A DNA stretch of 64,000 bases, from positions 1 to 64,000 of the forward strand of contig CAZYHC010000002.1 of the NCBI GenBank assembly GCA_964646625.1, written 5' to 3'. A model generated the notes under the pieces. It ran no database searches, was not told the DNA's origin, and saw only the letters and a list, made by a program, of their open reading frames with translations. This stretch comes from DAOULT01 sp964646625 (GTDB lineage: Bacteria; Chloroflexota; Anaerolineae; CAZYHC01). Below are positions 23,555-32,662 of this stretch, in pieces. The position numbers and the translations under genes are program-made. Each line of letters starts with the position of its first letter. Positions within the stretch are counted from its first letter, which is position 1.

Positions 23555-24580
23555 ATGTCGTCTGAAGTCAAAGGCCGCTGGCGGATCCTCGTTGCCGACG
23601 AGGAATACGCCAGTTCGATCTCCGAAGTTGCCGCTCGTTTCGAGAACCTGGAGTTGGTCTGCCCCGACGAGGCGCAAGAGGTGCGGATGCTGGCTTCTGG
23701 AGAATTCGAGGGGCTGGTCACGCAGTTTGCGCCGGTAGATCGTGCCCTGTTGGAGTCGATGGGCGGTCTGCGCGTGGTACTGAAGGTGGGACGCAGTTAC
23801 TACAATATCGATGTGGATGCTGTGCGAGAGCGGGGGCTGACCTTTGCCTCGGCGCCGCGCAAAGGCCCCAATTGCGTGGCCGAACTGGCCACGACGTTGA
23901 TCCTGGCCCTCAGCAAAGATCTGTTGATTTCGCATACGAGCGTGGCCGCAGGCGCGTATCGCCTGCGCGGGTTGCGTCCCGAGCTTACGGCGCAGCGGAA
24001 GATGGCTTTCCACTGGATGCATCACACCCGGGTGCACGAAGTTTGGGGCAAGACGTTGGGCATCGTGGGCATGGGTGAGATCGGCTGCGAGCTGGCCCTT
24101 CGCGCCAGGGTAATGGGGATGCGGAACGTTTACTATAAGCGCAATCGGTTGTCGCCGGAACTGGAGCAGCGCTTTCAAGCCGAATATCGCGACCTGAAGA
24201 CCTTGTTGCAGGAGAGCGACTACGTCTGTCTGGCAGTGCCGCATACGCCCGAGACCGAGAAGATGATCGGCCGCGAGGAGTTGGCCCTGATGAAAGAGGA
24301 TGCCTACCTGGTCAATATCTGCCGCGGCGGCGTGGTCGATGAAGAGGCGCTGATAGAGGTGCTGGCCAGCAACCGTATTGCAGGGGCCGGGCTCGACGTG
24401 TTTACCTTCGAGCCGCTGCCTAAAGACAGCCCGCTGTGCAAGCTGGACAACGTAATTCTTACCCCGCACATCGGAGGCGGCACGGGAACGAACCGGGTGA
24501 TAGAGTTGACCGAGGCGTTGGAGGAGATGGAGCGTATTCTGTCTGGTGAGCCCCCCCGGATTGACTTGAGCCGAAAATGA
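23555..24580 (+). CDS. D-2-hydroxyacid dehydrogenase
   Basis: NAD(P)-dependent reductase of 2-oxo acids to D-2-hydroxy acids (or the reverse), 341 residues. Nucleotide-binding GIVGMGEIG lies in the central Rossmann domain. The catalytic triad is visible as Arg257 (NICRGGVVDEEAL), Glu286 (DVFTFEPLP) and His305 (TPHIGGG). GGGAGG precedes the ATG. Downstream of the aminotransferase it would convert the 2-oxo acid product; its exact substrate (glyoxylate, phenylpyruvate, 2-oxoisocaproate or other) cannot be told. Confidence 0.92.
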   Translation: MSSEVKGRWRILVADEEYASSISEVAARFENLELVCPDEAQEVRMLASGEFEGLVTQFAPVDRALLESMGGLRVVLKVGRSYYNIDVDAVRERGLTFASAPRKGPNCVAELATTLILALSKDLLISHTSVAAGAYRLRGLRPELTAQRKMAFHWMHHTRVHEVWGKTLGIVGMGEIGCELALRARVMGMRNVYYKRNRLSPELEQRFQAEYRDLKTLLQESDYVCLAVPHTPETEKMIGREELALMKEDAYLVNICRGGVVDEEALIEVLASNRIAGAGLDVFTFEPLPKDSPLCKLDNVILTPHIGGGTGTNRVIELTEALEEMERILSGEPPRIDLSRK

Positions 24581-24727
24581 TATATACTACTCCTGCGTAG
24601 CCATCCGCCTCAAAACGGTCCTTCCAATTTGTAAAACGTTTGCCGACACGCATGGGCTTTGCGGCAAGCTTCTGTTATGCTCCCTGTCGCTTCCCATGTC
24701 TCAACCGGAGAGCCCTATACTAATACG

Positions 24728-25957
24728 ATGTTAGCCATTCGTGCTGGTCAACTGATTGACGGTTACGGTGAAGAGCCTCGGCGCGATGCAGTGGTGCTCG
24801 TCGAAGGGGAGAAGATCGCGCAGGTAGGCCCTGCCCAGGAAATCGCGGTGCCGCCTGGGGCTAAAATCGTCGATGCCAGCGACAAAACCGTCCTGCCGGG
24901 CATGGTAGATGCGCACGTGCACATTCATACGCCGGGTGGCCCGACGGACAACTACGCCCTGGCCCATTTGAAGGAACTGCAAGGCGTTCTGGCGCTGCGA
25001 GCCTACACCTATGGCCTGCGGGCGCTCAGAATGGGGTTCACTTCGCTGCGGAGCCTGGGGTCGCCCGCTTACGTCGATGTGGCGCTGCGGGAGGCCATCA
25101 ACGAGGGCCTGGTGGAGGGGCCGCGCCTGCGGGTGGCCGGACAGGGGTTGAGCGTCACAGGCGGCCACATGGATAAGGCCGATTGGTCGCCGGACGTTTT
25201 CGTCTCCGGCCGGACGGGCGTCTGTGACGGCCCCTGGGAGTGCCGGAGAGCGGCCAGGATCCAATTCAAGCGCGGCGTGGATTTGATCAAGATCAACGCC
25301 TGCGGGAGCGATTACCACCATCTGGATGTGCCGTGGGTGCAGGAGATGACCTGCGAAGAGATGGCGGCCATCTGCCAGGAGGCGCATGGGAACAAAAAAC
25401 GCGTGGCGGCCCATACCGCCGGCGGCCCAGGCATCACCGAGGCCCTGCGCGCGGGGGTGGACTCCCTGGAGCACGCCCATTGGCTCACGGACGAGCAGAT
25501 CGAGATGATGGTGGAACAGGGTACCTTTTACGTCCCGACGCTGATCGTCAACTCTCGCAGTGTAGCACTGGGCCAGGAACAAAAGGGAGCGACCGATGCG
25601 GCCTGGGCCTGGCTGGTCAAGGTCAACGAGGAGAAATGGGAGACCCTGGCGCGGGCCAGGGCGGCGGGAGTCAAGATTGCTGTGGGAACGGACGCGGGGT
25701 TTGTGGTCTATCACGGCCAAAATGCCTGCGAGTTGGAAGAGTTGGTGAAGGGAGGCTTTACGCCGATGGAAGCCATTGTGGCAGCCACCCGGGTTGGTGC
25801 GGAGTGCCTGGACCTGGATCGGGAGGTGGGAACCATCGAGGCCGGCAAGTACGCCGATCTGGTCATCGTGGATGGCGATCCTCTGGCCGACGTTCGGATT
25901 CTACAGGACGAGGCCAGGATAGTGCAGGTGCTCAAGGGTGGGAAGGCTGTGAAGTAG
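24728..25957 (+). CDS. Metal-dependent amidohydrolase (imidazolonepropionase/Xaa-Pro dipeptidase-like)
   Basis: 409-residue amidohydrolase with a complete metal site: His63 and His65 (DAHVHIH), bridging Lys188 (DLIKINACGSD), a His in RVAAHTAGGPG, a His in SLEHAHWL and Asp in VGTDAGFVV. This pattern is that of carboxypeptidase/prolidase-like amidohydrolases acting on amide bonds of small peptides or cyclic imides. The start at 24728 gives the normal beta-strand opening MLAIRAGQLIDG; upstream in-frame codons have no similarity. It directly precedes a peptide-type importer. Confidence 0.9.
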   Translation: MLAIRAGQLIDGYGEEPRRDAVVLVEGEKIAQVGPAQEIAVPPGAKIVDASDKTVLPGMVDAHVHIHTPGGPTDNYALAHLKELQGVLALRAYTYGLRALRMGFTSLRSLGSPAYVDVALREAINEGLVEGPRLRVAGQGLSVTGGHMDKADWSPDVFVSGRTGVCDGPWECRRAARIQFKRGVDLIKINACGSDYHHLDVPWVQEMTCEEMAAICQEAHGNKKRVAAHTAGGPGITEALRAGVDSLEHAHWLTDEQIEMMVEQGTFYVPTLIVNSRSVALGQEQKGATDAAWAWLVKVNEEKWETLARARAAGVKIAVGTDAGFVVYHGQNACELEELVKGGFTPMEAIVAATRVGAECLDLDREVGTIEAGKYADLVIVDGDPLADVRILQDEARIVQVLKGGKAVK

Positions 25958-25970
25958 GAAAGGGGACTGG

Positions 25971-26000
25971 AAGGAGGTGGTGCATTTCAACAAACGATAG
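25971..26000 (+). promoter_or_regulatory. Leader with strong extra Shine-Dalgarno and 6-codon ORF
   Basis: AAGGAGGTGGTG lies 112 bp before the second binding-protein gene. GTG (25980) CAT TTC AAC AAA CGA TAG would give a 6-residue peptide. Same arrangement as at 12971, 35665 and 56249. Confidence 0.4.
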
Positions 26001-26083
26001 TAAAATCAGCTAGACATGGAACTTGCATCGCTTAGGCTCAATTGGAACAGAAACCTTTGAAAACAATGCATAAGGAGGTTAAG

Positions 26084-27706
26084 ATGAGTTTAAAAAGACG
26101 TTCTGCTGGGTTTACTTTTTTCAGCGTGCTCACCTTGCTTTTCCTGGTGTTGAGTCTCTGCCTGGCGGTGATGCCGACCAGCGAGGCCGCCGAAGGTGGT
26201 GAGTTGGTGCTCCTCACGCGAGTTGAGCCGGATACGATGGATCCACATCAGACCCAGTCACGGTATGCCAGTATCGTCATCAACGCCATGTTTGACCCCC
26301 TGATCTGGATGGACGAGAACCTGGAGTTCCAGCCAGGTCTGGCTACCTCTTGGGAACTGTCCGATGACAAGCTGACCTGGACTTTTACCCTCCGCGAAGG
26401 CGTCAAGTTCCACGACGGCACTGACTTCAACGCCGAGGCAGCCTGTTACAACTTTGATCGCATCGTGGATCCTGAAATCAAGTCCGTGGGCGCTGGGGTC
26501 ATCATCGGCCCTTACGATTCCTGTGACGTGGTCGATGACTATACTATCAAGGTCAACTTCACCGAGCCTTACGGGGCCTTTATCAACGCTTTAGGCGACC
26601 CCTATGGCTGGTTTGTCATGGTCTCACCAGCAGCCTCCGAAGAGTACGGGGCAGATTTTAACCTGAGTCCTGTGGGCACGGGCCCCTTCATGTTCGAGGA
26701 GTACGTCCCCCAGGAGATGGTCTCCGTCGTGAAAAACCCGGATTACAACTGGGGTCCTGACTTCTGGGACAATCAGGGTCCGGCCTACGTAGATAAGATT
26801 ACTTTCCGCTTCGTGGGTGAGGAGATGACCCGCGTGGCCGCGCTGGAGACGGGAGAGGCGAACGTCGTCATGGAGATCCCGCCGCTGGAAGTACAGCGGT
26901 TGAAAGACGATCCCAACTTTAACGTGGTTTCAGCCCCGGTGCCGGGCATGCCCGTCACGGCGCTGATGAATGCCAGCAAGTCTCCTCTGGACGATGTGCG
27001 GGTGCGCCAGGCCATCAACTATGCCGTAGACCAGGAGCGGTTGGTGAACACCCTGTATGCCGGCGAGTGGTTCGCCGCTCACAACACCCTGGCTCCCAAC
27101 ACCTGGGCTTACGACGAAGAAGCAGCCTCGATGTACTCCTACGATCCAGACAAGGCCGGCGAACTGCTGGATGAGGCGGGCTGGGTAGACTCCGATGGGG
27201 ATGGCATCCGGGATAAGGAGGGCGAGAACCTGGAGATACTGTACCTGGCGCTGTACGGGCCGCCTTACGATCCAGGAGAGGTCGTCCAGGCCCAGCTTGC
27301 GTTAGTAGGCTTTGACGTGAAGTACCAGGTTCTGGATGGGGCGCAGCACCGGGCGGCCTGCCGTCGTGGCGAACACGATATAGCCTGGACCCGCTGGGTG
27401 AGCGTAGACCCCATGGTTCTGGACACGTACTTTAACTCCCAGAACATCGGCACCGGGTTCAACTACAGCCACGTGCCCGATCCTGAGATGGACGAGCTCC
27501 TGGCCCAGGGCCGTGCGGAGACCGATCTGGAAAAGCGTCGGGATATCTACCAGCAGATTCAGCGTCGCATCATGGAAAACGCCCTGCTATTGCCCATGCA
27601 CCTGACCGTGATGATCGTTGGCATGGAGTCCGGGGTGCAGGGCTTTGAGCTTGGCCCGGCAGGTTTCTTCCCCTGGAAATATAACAATTGGCAGTTGCAG
27701 GATTAG
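26084..27706 (+). CDS. Peptide-type ABC transporter substrate-binding protein (SBP_bac_5) A
   Basis: Extracytoplasmic receptor of a dipeptide/oligopeptide/nickel-type importer, 540 residues. Sec signal peptide at ~1-36 (hydrophobic FTFFSVLTLLFLVLSLCLAVM). Family-5 hallmarks: TRVEPDTMDPHQTQSR, LATSWELSDDKLTWTFTLREGVKFHDGTDFNAEA, SPVGTGPFMFEEYVP and DDVRVRQAINYAVDQERLV. AAGGAGG is 6 bases upstream of the ATG. The two matching permeases follow after a strong hairpin. Ligand unknown. Confidence 0.94.
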   Translation: MSLKRRSAGFTFFSVLTLLFLVLSLCLAVMPTSEAAEGGELVLLTRVEPDTMDPHQTQSRYASIVINAMFDPLIWMDENLEFQPGLATSWELSDDKLTWTFTLREGVKFHDGTDFNAEAACYNFDRIVDPEIKSVGAGVIIGPYDSCDVVDDYTIKVNFTEPYGAFINALGDPYGWFVMVSPAASEEYGADFNLSPVGTGPFMFEEYVPQEMVSVVKNPDYNWGPDFWDNQGPAYVDKITFRFVGEEMTRVAALETGEANVVMEIPPLEVQRLKDDPNFNVVSAPVPGMPVTALMNASKSPLDDVRVRQAINYAVDQERLVNTLYAGEWFAAHNTLAPNTWAYDEEAASMYSYDPDKAGELLDEAGWVDSDGDGIRDKEGENLEILYLALYGPPYDPGEVVQAQLALVGFDVKYQVLDGAQHRAACRRGEHDIAWTRWVSVDPMVLDTYFNSQNIGTGFNYSHVPDPEMDELLAQGRAETDLEKRRDIYQQIQRRIMENALLLPMHLTVMIVGMESGVQGFELGPAGFFPWKYNNWQLQD

Positions 27707-27722
27707 GGGGAGCCTACTTGTT

Positions 27723-27756
27723 TGCCTGGGGAGAGGCTTAGGCTTCTCCCCAGGCA
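27723..27756 (+). repeat. 12-bp perfect hairpin after binding-protein gene A
   Basis: TGCCTGGGGAGA (27723-27734) pairs with TCTCCCCAGGCA (27745-27756) around a 10-base loop, 16 bp past the stop and 41 bp before the permease gene. No T-run follows. Confidence 0.85.
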
Positions 27757-27797
27757 GCAGTCGAGTTAATGCTATCGGCCAGTTGTGGGGTAAGGCT

Positions 27798-28721
27798 ATG
27801 ACCAAATACATCCTTCGGCGGCTAGTGCTTGCCATCCCGGTCGTCCTGGGGGTCTCCATCCTGGTTTTCGCTATGATCCACCTGCTGCCGGGAGACCCGG
27901 CTGAGATGATGCTGGGGGAGATCGGCAACACGCCGGAAAACATCGAGCGGATGCGAGAAGCATTGGGGCTCAACGATCCTCTCCACGTCCAGTATGCCCG
28001 TTACCTGTGGAATGCGCTGCATGGCGATTTGGGAGAATCGCTTCGAACGCGCAAATCAGTGACCTGGTACATTGGCAAACAGGTGATGTCTACGGTGCAG
28101 CTCACCCTGGCGGGAATCGGGACGGCGGTCATCGTCGGTATGATTTTGGGGGTACTCGCTGCCGTGTACCAGAACTCCTGGATCGATAATCTCAGTATGT
28201 TCACGGCCCTTTTTGGCGTCTCTGTACCTAACTTCTGGTTGGGTTTGTTGTTGATCTTTATCTTTGCTGTCCGGCTAGGATGGCTGCCAGCTACAGGTCA
28301 GGGGGGGGCAAACCGCCTGATCTTGCCCGCTGTGGCTTTGGCGCTCCCCTCGATGGCCGTCGTAGCCCGCCTGACGCGCTCCAGCATGTTGGAGGTGCTG
28401 CGGCAGGAGTACATTACCACCGCTCGGGCCAAAGGTTTGATCGAGCGCCTCGTAATCGTGCGGCATGGCCTCAAGAACGCGCTTATTCCCGTTATCACTA
28501 TTGTTGGGCTCCAGTTTGGCAGCCTGTTGGGTGGGGCCGTGACGATTGAGACCGTGTTCGGGCGCCAGGGCCTGGGCCGTATCCTGGTGGATGCGGTGCT
28601 GGCCCAGGACTACCCCATGGTTCAAGGCTGCGTCCTGCTGGCGGCAGTTACCTACGTATTCGTAAACCTTGTGGTAGATATCATCTACGCCTGGATTGAT
28701 CCTCGGGTGCAATATGAATAG
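27798..28721 (+). CDS. Peptide-type ABC permease A1 (DppB-like)
   Basis: 307-residue inner-membrane permease. N-terminal MTKYILRRLVLAIPVVLGVSILVF and PGDPAEMM are typical of DppB/OppB. The coupling-helix region reads YITTARAKGLIERLVIVRHGLKNALIPVITIVG, followed by GGAVTIETVFGRQGLGRILVDAVLAQDYPMVQGCVLL. The ATG at 27798 gives this canonical start. It pairs with the DppC-like gene 17 bp downstream. No ATPase gene is nearby. Confidence 0.96.
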   Translation: MTKYILRRLVLAIPVVLGVSILVFAMIHLLPGDPAEMMLGEIGNTPENIERMREALGLNDPLHVQYARYLWNALHGDLGESLRTRKSVTWYIGKQVMSTVQLTLAGIGTAVIVGMILGVLAAVYQNSWIDNLSMFTALFGVSVPNFWLGLLLIFIFAVRLGWLPATGQGGANRLILPAVALALPSMAVVARLTRSSMLEVLRQEYITTARAKGLIERLVIVRHGLKNALIPVITIVGLQFGSLLGGAVTIETVFGRQGLGRILVDAVLAQDYPMVQGCVLLAAVTYVFVNLVVDIIYAWIDPRVQYE

Positions 28722-28738
28722 CCGGTGAGGGCGGTCTG

Positions 28739-29626
28739 ATGACAGAACTTACGACACAATTGGCAAGGCCCCTTCAAACCCGTTCGGATAGCCTGATGAA
28801 GATCGCTTTGCGCCAATTGTTGCGCAATCGGGCGGCCATTGTGGGGGCTTTGCTCATCATAGGTTTAATCCTGGCGGCCATCTTTGCTCCATTTGTTGCA
28901 CCCCATGATCCCATCGAGCAGAGTATTGATAGCCTGGCTCCGCCGAGTTGGAGCCATCTCATGGGCACCGACCTCTACGGCCGCGATATCCTCAGTCGTA
29001 TCATCTTTGGCACAAGGGTTTCGCTGCGGGTGGGCGTCATTGCCGTGGGCATCGGGGCCATCAATGGTGTAATCCTGGGGCTCATTGCGGGCTATTATGG
29101 CGGGTGGCTCGATTTGCTGGAGATGCGCCTGATCGACATCATGCTGGCGTTTCCCGGTCTTCTGCTGGCCCTGAGCATCATGACCGTGTTAGGCCCGAGC
29201 CTCACGAACCTGATGATCGCCGTGGGCATATCCTCCATACCCGAATACGCTCGTTTGGTGCGGGGTTGCGTGCTCTCGGCCAAAGAGAATGTATACGTGG
29301 ATGCGGCGCGGGTGACAGGCTGCGGCAGCAGTCGGATCATGTTACGGCACATCCTGCCCAACGTAGTCGCTCCGGTCATTATTCTAGCTACGCTTGGGGT
29401 GGGGCGGGCCATTCTCCTGGCCGCGGCGCTGAGTTTCCTGGGGCTTGGGGCGCAACCGCCGACGCCTGAGTGGGGCTCCATGTTAAGTTCTGGCCGTGAC
29501 TACCTGCGCCGGGCCTGGTGGGTCACCACCTTTCCAGGTTTGGCTATCGTGATCGTGGTGTTGGCCGTCAACATGCTGGGTGATGGGCTGCGGGACGCCC
29601 TGGACCCCCGACTCAGGATTGACTGA
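28739..29626 (+). CDS. Peptide-type ABC permease A2 (DppC-like)
   Basis: 295-residue permease forming the heterodimeric channel with the preceding DppB-like protein. FAPFVAPHDPIEQSIDSLAPPSWSHLMGTDLYGRDILSRIIFGTR is the DppC hallmark. The coupling segment is VYVDAARVTGCGSSRIMLRHILPNVVAP, and ALSFLGLGAQPPTPEWGSML closes the conserved core. A ~35-residue polar N-terminus precedes the first membrane segment. Confidence 0.96.
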   Translation: MTELTTQLARPLQTRSDSLMKIALRQLLRNRAAIVGALLIIGLILAAIFAPFVAPHDPIEQSIDSLAPPSWSHLMGTDLYGRDILSRIIFGTRVSLRVGVIAVGIGAINGVILGLIAGYYGGWLDLLEMRLIDIMLAFPGLLLALSIMTVLGPSLTNLMIAVGISSIPEYARLVRGCVLSAKENVYVDAARVTGCGSSRIMLRHILPNVVAPVIILATLGVGRAILLAAALSFLGLGAQPPTPEWGSMLSSGRDYLRRAWWVTTFPGLAIVIVVLAVNMLGDGLRDALDPRLRID

Positions 29627-29649
29627 CAGTGCGAAAGGAGTTAGGTTTC

Positions 29650-30372
29650 GTGGGAAAAGAACTGCAAGGAAAAGTGGCGGTCATCAGCGGCGCCAGCCAC
29701 GGGTTAGGTAAGGCTATCGCCACGGCACTTGTCTCTTTGGGGGCAGATGTGGTGCTCCTGGCGCGCCACAAGAAGCCTCTGGAGGCAGTAGCGGAGCCGT
29801 TGCGGGCCGAGGGCCGCCGGGTGTTGACGGTGGCCTGTGACGTGTCGCAGGCGGAGCAGGTTAAGCAGGCGGCCAGGCAGATCGTCGCTGAGATGGGGCG
29901 GGTGGACATCCTGGTCAACAATGCCGGTATTCCCGCCCCGCGCACTTTCCAGGACACCGACTTTGCTGACTGGGATCGGGTCGTCGGGGTGAATCTGTCT
30001 GGGGTGTTCTACCTGACGCGGGCGCTGTGGGAGGCGCTGACCGGCAGTGGAGCGGGCTACGTGATCAACATCTCCGGCACGGCGGGCCTGCGCGGCGGCT
30101 CTAGCCCTGCGTATGGGAGCGCCAAGTTTGGCCTGACGGGTCTGACCCGGGCCATCGCCGCGTCGGGCAAAGCTCACAATCTGCGAGCCACCGTGCTGTA
30201 CCCTGGGGCGATGGACACCGGTTGGCGCGGTGCTCCTATCGGCCAAAAGCCCCGGGCCGAGACTATGGACCCGCAGGAGGTAGCGCGCTTCATCGGTTAC
30301 CTGGTGAGCACGCCCTCCGAGTTTGTGGTAAACGAAACGGTTCTGAATCCGATTGCAGATACCTGGTTATAA
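29650..30372 (+). CDS. Short-chain dehydrogenase/reductase A
   Basis: NAD(P)-dependent oxidoreductase of the classical SDR family, 240 residues. Cofactor loop GASHGLG (14-20), ILVNNAG near residue 90, catalytic Ser in VINISGTAG, and Tyr155/Lys159 in AYGSAKFG. GTG at 29650 is chosen because AAAGGAG lies 9 bases upstream. Embedded between a peptide importer and a DUF362 gene; it may oxidise or reduce a hydroxy intermediate. Substrate unknown. Confidence 0.92.
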   Translation: MGKELQGKVAVISGASHGLGKAIATALVSLGADVVLLARHKKPLEAVAEPLRAEGRRVLTVACDVSQAEQVKQAARQIVAEMGRVDILVNNAGIPAPRTFQDTDFADWDRVVGVNLSGVFYLTRALWEALTGSGAGYVINISGTAGLRGGSSPAYGSAKFGLTGLTRAIAASGKAHNLRATVLYPGAMDTGWRGAPIGQKPRAETMDPQEVARFIGYLVSTPSEFVVNETVLNPIADTWL

Positions 30373-30391
30373 CATGGAGGGTTATGTAACG

Positions 30392-31387
30392 ATGGTAGAG
30401 GATACGGTAACTTTCAAGCCGCACCCGCGTACTGAGAACGTATTCAGGCGAGACGGCAAGCCGTTGGTTGCCAGGGTGCCGCATTTCAACGGGGATTACC
30501 TGCCGTTCTCGATAGGTGAAGCTCTGGACTTGCTGGGAGGTCTGGACAAGGCCATCCAGACCGGCGACCGGGTGATGATCAAGCCCAATTTCAACTGTTC
30601 GTATGCCATGCCGCTTTCGACCGACCTCGGTTTCCTGGCTGCGGTCATCGAAATCCTGCAAGATGCCGGGGCCAAGGTGACGGTGGGTGAGCTATCGGGG
30701 CGGGCCGACTGGCCGACGGAAAAGGTGATCGCCAATCTGAAGGTGATGCCGGTGCTGCACCGCCATGGGGTGCAATTCGTCAACTTCCAGTATGACGAGT
30801 GGATTACGATGGAAGTGGAAGGGCGGTACTGGAAGTCGTTCCGCGTGCCGCGCAGCATCTACGAGGCGGATAAGCGCCTTAGCCTGGCTAATATGCGCTG
30901 CCATTCAGCAGGACGCTATTCGGGGGCGCTCAAGTTGAGCGTGGGCTGGATTGACCTGGAGGACCGGGACTTCCTGCACGAAGATCGCGAGACGGTGGAG
31001 GCCAAGATCGCCGAACTGAACCTGGGGTGGCAGCCTGATCTGGTGCTGATGGATGGGCGGCGCAGCACGGTTACCTGGCACGGTCGGGGGGATTACGTGT
31101 ATCCCAATGTGATCATGGCTTCTGGGGACCTGGTGGCCCTCGACGCGGAAGCCGTAAAGATGCTCAAACAATACCCGGAGAAGAACCGGCTGGACATTCC
31201 GGTGGAGGAGATAGGCCAGATCAAGGCGGCCGTGGAGCACGGGCTGGGGTCGCTGGATTACATCGTGGTCGAAGGGCAGGTCCGCACCTGCACCGAGGAG
31301 GAAGGTACGCTCAAGGACCCGGCATTGCTGGCCGAAGCCGCTCGCTTTGAAGCTGGCGACGCGGGCTGCCAGGTCTGTGATCCATAG
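30392..31387 (+). CDS. DUF362 domain protein
   Basis: 331-residue protein of the DUF362 family, whose function is not established; some members carry ferredoxin-type clusters, but this one has no CxxCxxC motif. Visible family features: ALDLLGGLDKAIQTGDRVMIKPNFNCSYAMPLSTDLGFLAAVIEIL, AKVTVGELSG and LVLMDGRRSTVTWHG, and a late ASGDLVALDAEAVKML. GGAGG 11 bases before ATG 30392 decides the start over the ATG at 30374. Its role in this cluster is unknown. Confidence 0.8.
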   Translation: MVEDTVTFKPHPRTENVFRRDGKPLVARVPHFNGDYLPFSIGEALDLLGGLDKAIQTGDRVMIKPNFNCSYAMPLSTDLGFLAAVIEILQDAGAKVTVGELSGRADWPTEKVIANLKVMPVLHRHGVQFVNFQYDEWITMEVEGRYWKSFRVPRSIYEADKRLSLANMRCHSAGRYSGALKLSVGWIDLEDRDFLHEDRETVEAKIAELNLGWQPDLVLMDGRRSTVTWHGRGDYVYPNVIMASGDLVALDAEAVKMLKQYPEKNRLDIPVEEIGQIKAAVEHGLGSLDYIVVEGQVRTCTEEEGTLKDPALLAEAARFEAGDAGCQVCDP

Positions 31388-31403
31388 GAGTGGCTTGAAC
31401 GCC

Positions 31404-31435
31404 GGTGCGCGGCACTTTTGGCAGTGCCGTGCACC
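31404..31435. repeat. REP-like palindrome, diverged copy
   Basis: GGTGCGCGGCACT (31404-31416) and AGTGCCGTGCACC (31423-31435) pair with one G-T. Same length, spacing and GGTGC...GCACC ends as the copies at 8324 and 37386. Confidence 0.7.
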
Positions 31436-31474
31436 TGGGTGATGTTCATAAGCACCAAGGGAGGGCTTCAAAAC

Positions 31475-32662
31475 GTGGACCGAGACGACCCCATTAACGG
31501 TTTTCTGGAGATTGTACTGGCTTTGAACGTGGCCGTCGGCAGGCGGACGGGGATAGAGCCGCTGCTATCTAAAGCCACCTACTCGTATAACGTTCCGACG
31601 CCGTCCTGGGATTGGGAAGAGATTGGCAGGCAGATCGAGAAAGTTGAATCTGCCCTTGATTCGTTGCCGCCGAGCCGCGCCGCCTATCTGGGGGACTTCC
31701 TTAAGGCTTTCTCGCTCATGGCGCGCCAGGGACAGGGCGACGAAATTCCGTATGCCGAGCGCGTGGTTACATATCTCCAGGTTCCCGGCGAACGCGTCCC
31801 TTCGACCGTGATTCAGTGGCTTGAGGCTGAATTGCGGGGCTTGATGGTCGAGGCCGGCTATCCTGACGATCTATCACTTGCCATCCCGCAGTGGCGTGAG
31901 CGCCAGACTATCCGGGGGGAAGCACTGATCGAACGGGCCCAATCGCTGCTCCAGCAGGCGCGCCAGAGGACGCAGGAGCGCGTTCTGCCCCTCCCCTCGG
32001 AACACCAGGTGACTCTCACTTTCCCCCAGAACTATCCTTATCGCGGCTACAGCGACTACGCGCGTGATTACCAGGGCCGAGTTTTCCTGAACGGCGACAT
32101 CGGGTGGGAAGTTCCCAGCCTCAAACACGTCGTCTGCCACGAAGCTTTCCCTGGGCATCAGACCTTCTCCGCAATCCGGGAACAGCTTTTTCGCTCCGGC
32201 GCTCTGCCCGTTGAAGGCACCGTTTACTTCGGCAACACGCCCATGAGCCCCATCGTCGAGGGCATTGCCGAAGTTGGTCAAGAGATTCTGGGGATGGTGG
32301 AGACCATCGACGACCGCCTCTACGACGTTTACAACCGCTTCAGTTCTGCCGTCAGCACCAACCTGGCCTTCGATTGCAACGCCGATGGAATGGACAGGGA
32401 AACGGCTGTGACCAGGCTTATGAATTCCATCCACGTATCCCGAGTGTTTGCGGAGAAACGGTACCATTTTTGGACTGATGACTTATGGTGTACCTCATTT
32501 CCACACTACTGGTATGGCAGGGAGTTCATGCGGGAGAACTATTTGAAAATGAAGAATGACCTGCCGACCTTCTTCAGGATGGTCTATACAGAACCTCATA
32601 CGGTTCGTACCTTGCGTGAAGCAATTCGAAATCATTTTATCCAAGGAGGACAAAAATGCTAA
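31475..32662 (+). CDS. DUF885-family metallopeptidase-like protein, short form
   Basis: 395 residues. The zinc-binding segment HEAFPGHQTF (His222, Glu223, His228) is the DUF885 signature, and the downstream VEGIAEVGQEILGMVE supplies the usual extra acidic ligand. Family members are commonly 550-600 residues, so an N-terminal portion is missing or this is a short subfamily; no signal peptide is seen. GTG at 31475 is supported by AGGGAGG 10 bases upstream. It overlaps the following M24-like gene by 7 bp, implying coupled translation. Probable carboxypeptidase-like activity on small peptides. Confidence 0.78.
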   Translation: MDRDDPINGFLEIVLALNVAVGRRTGIEPLLSKATYSYNVPTPSWDWEEIGRQIEKVESALDSLPPSRAAYLGDFLKAFSLMARQGQGDEIPYAERVVTYLQVPGERVPSTVIQWLEAELRGLMVEAGYPDDLSLAIPQWRERQTIRGEALIERAQSLLQQARQRTQERVLPLPSEHQVTLTFPQNYPYRGYSDYARDYQGRVFLNGDIGWEVPSLKHVVCHEAFPGHQTFSAIREQLFRSGALPVEGTVYFGNTPMSPIVEGIAEVGQEILGMVETIDDRLYDVYNRFSSAVSTNLAFDCNADGMDRETAVTRLMNSIHVSRVFAEKRYHFWTDDLWCTSFPHYWYGREFMRENYLKMKNDLPTFFRMVYTEPHTVRTLREAIRNHFIQGGQKC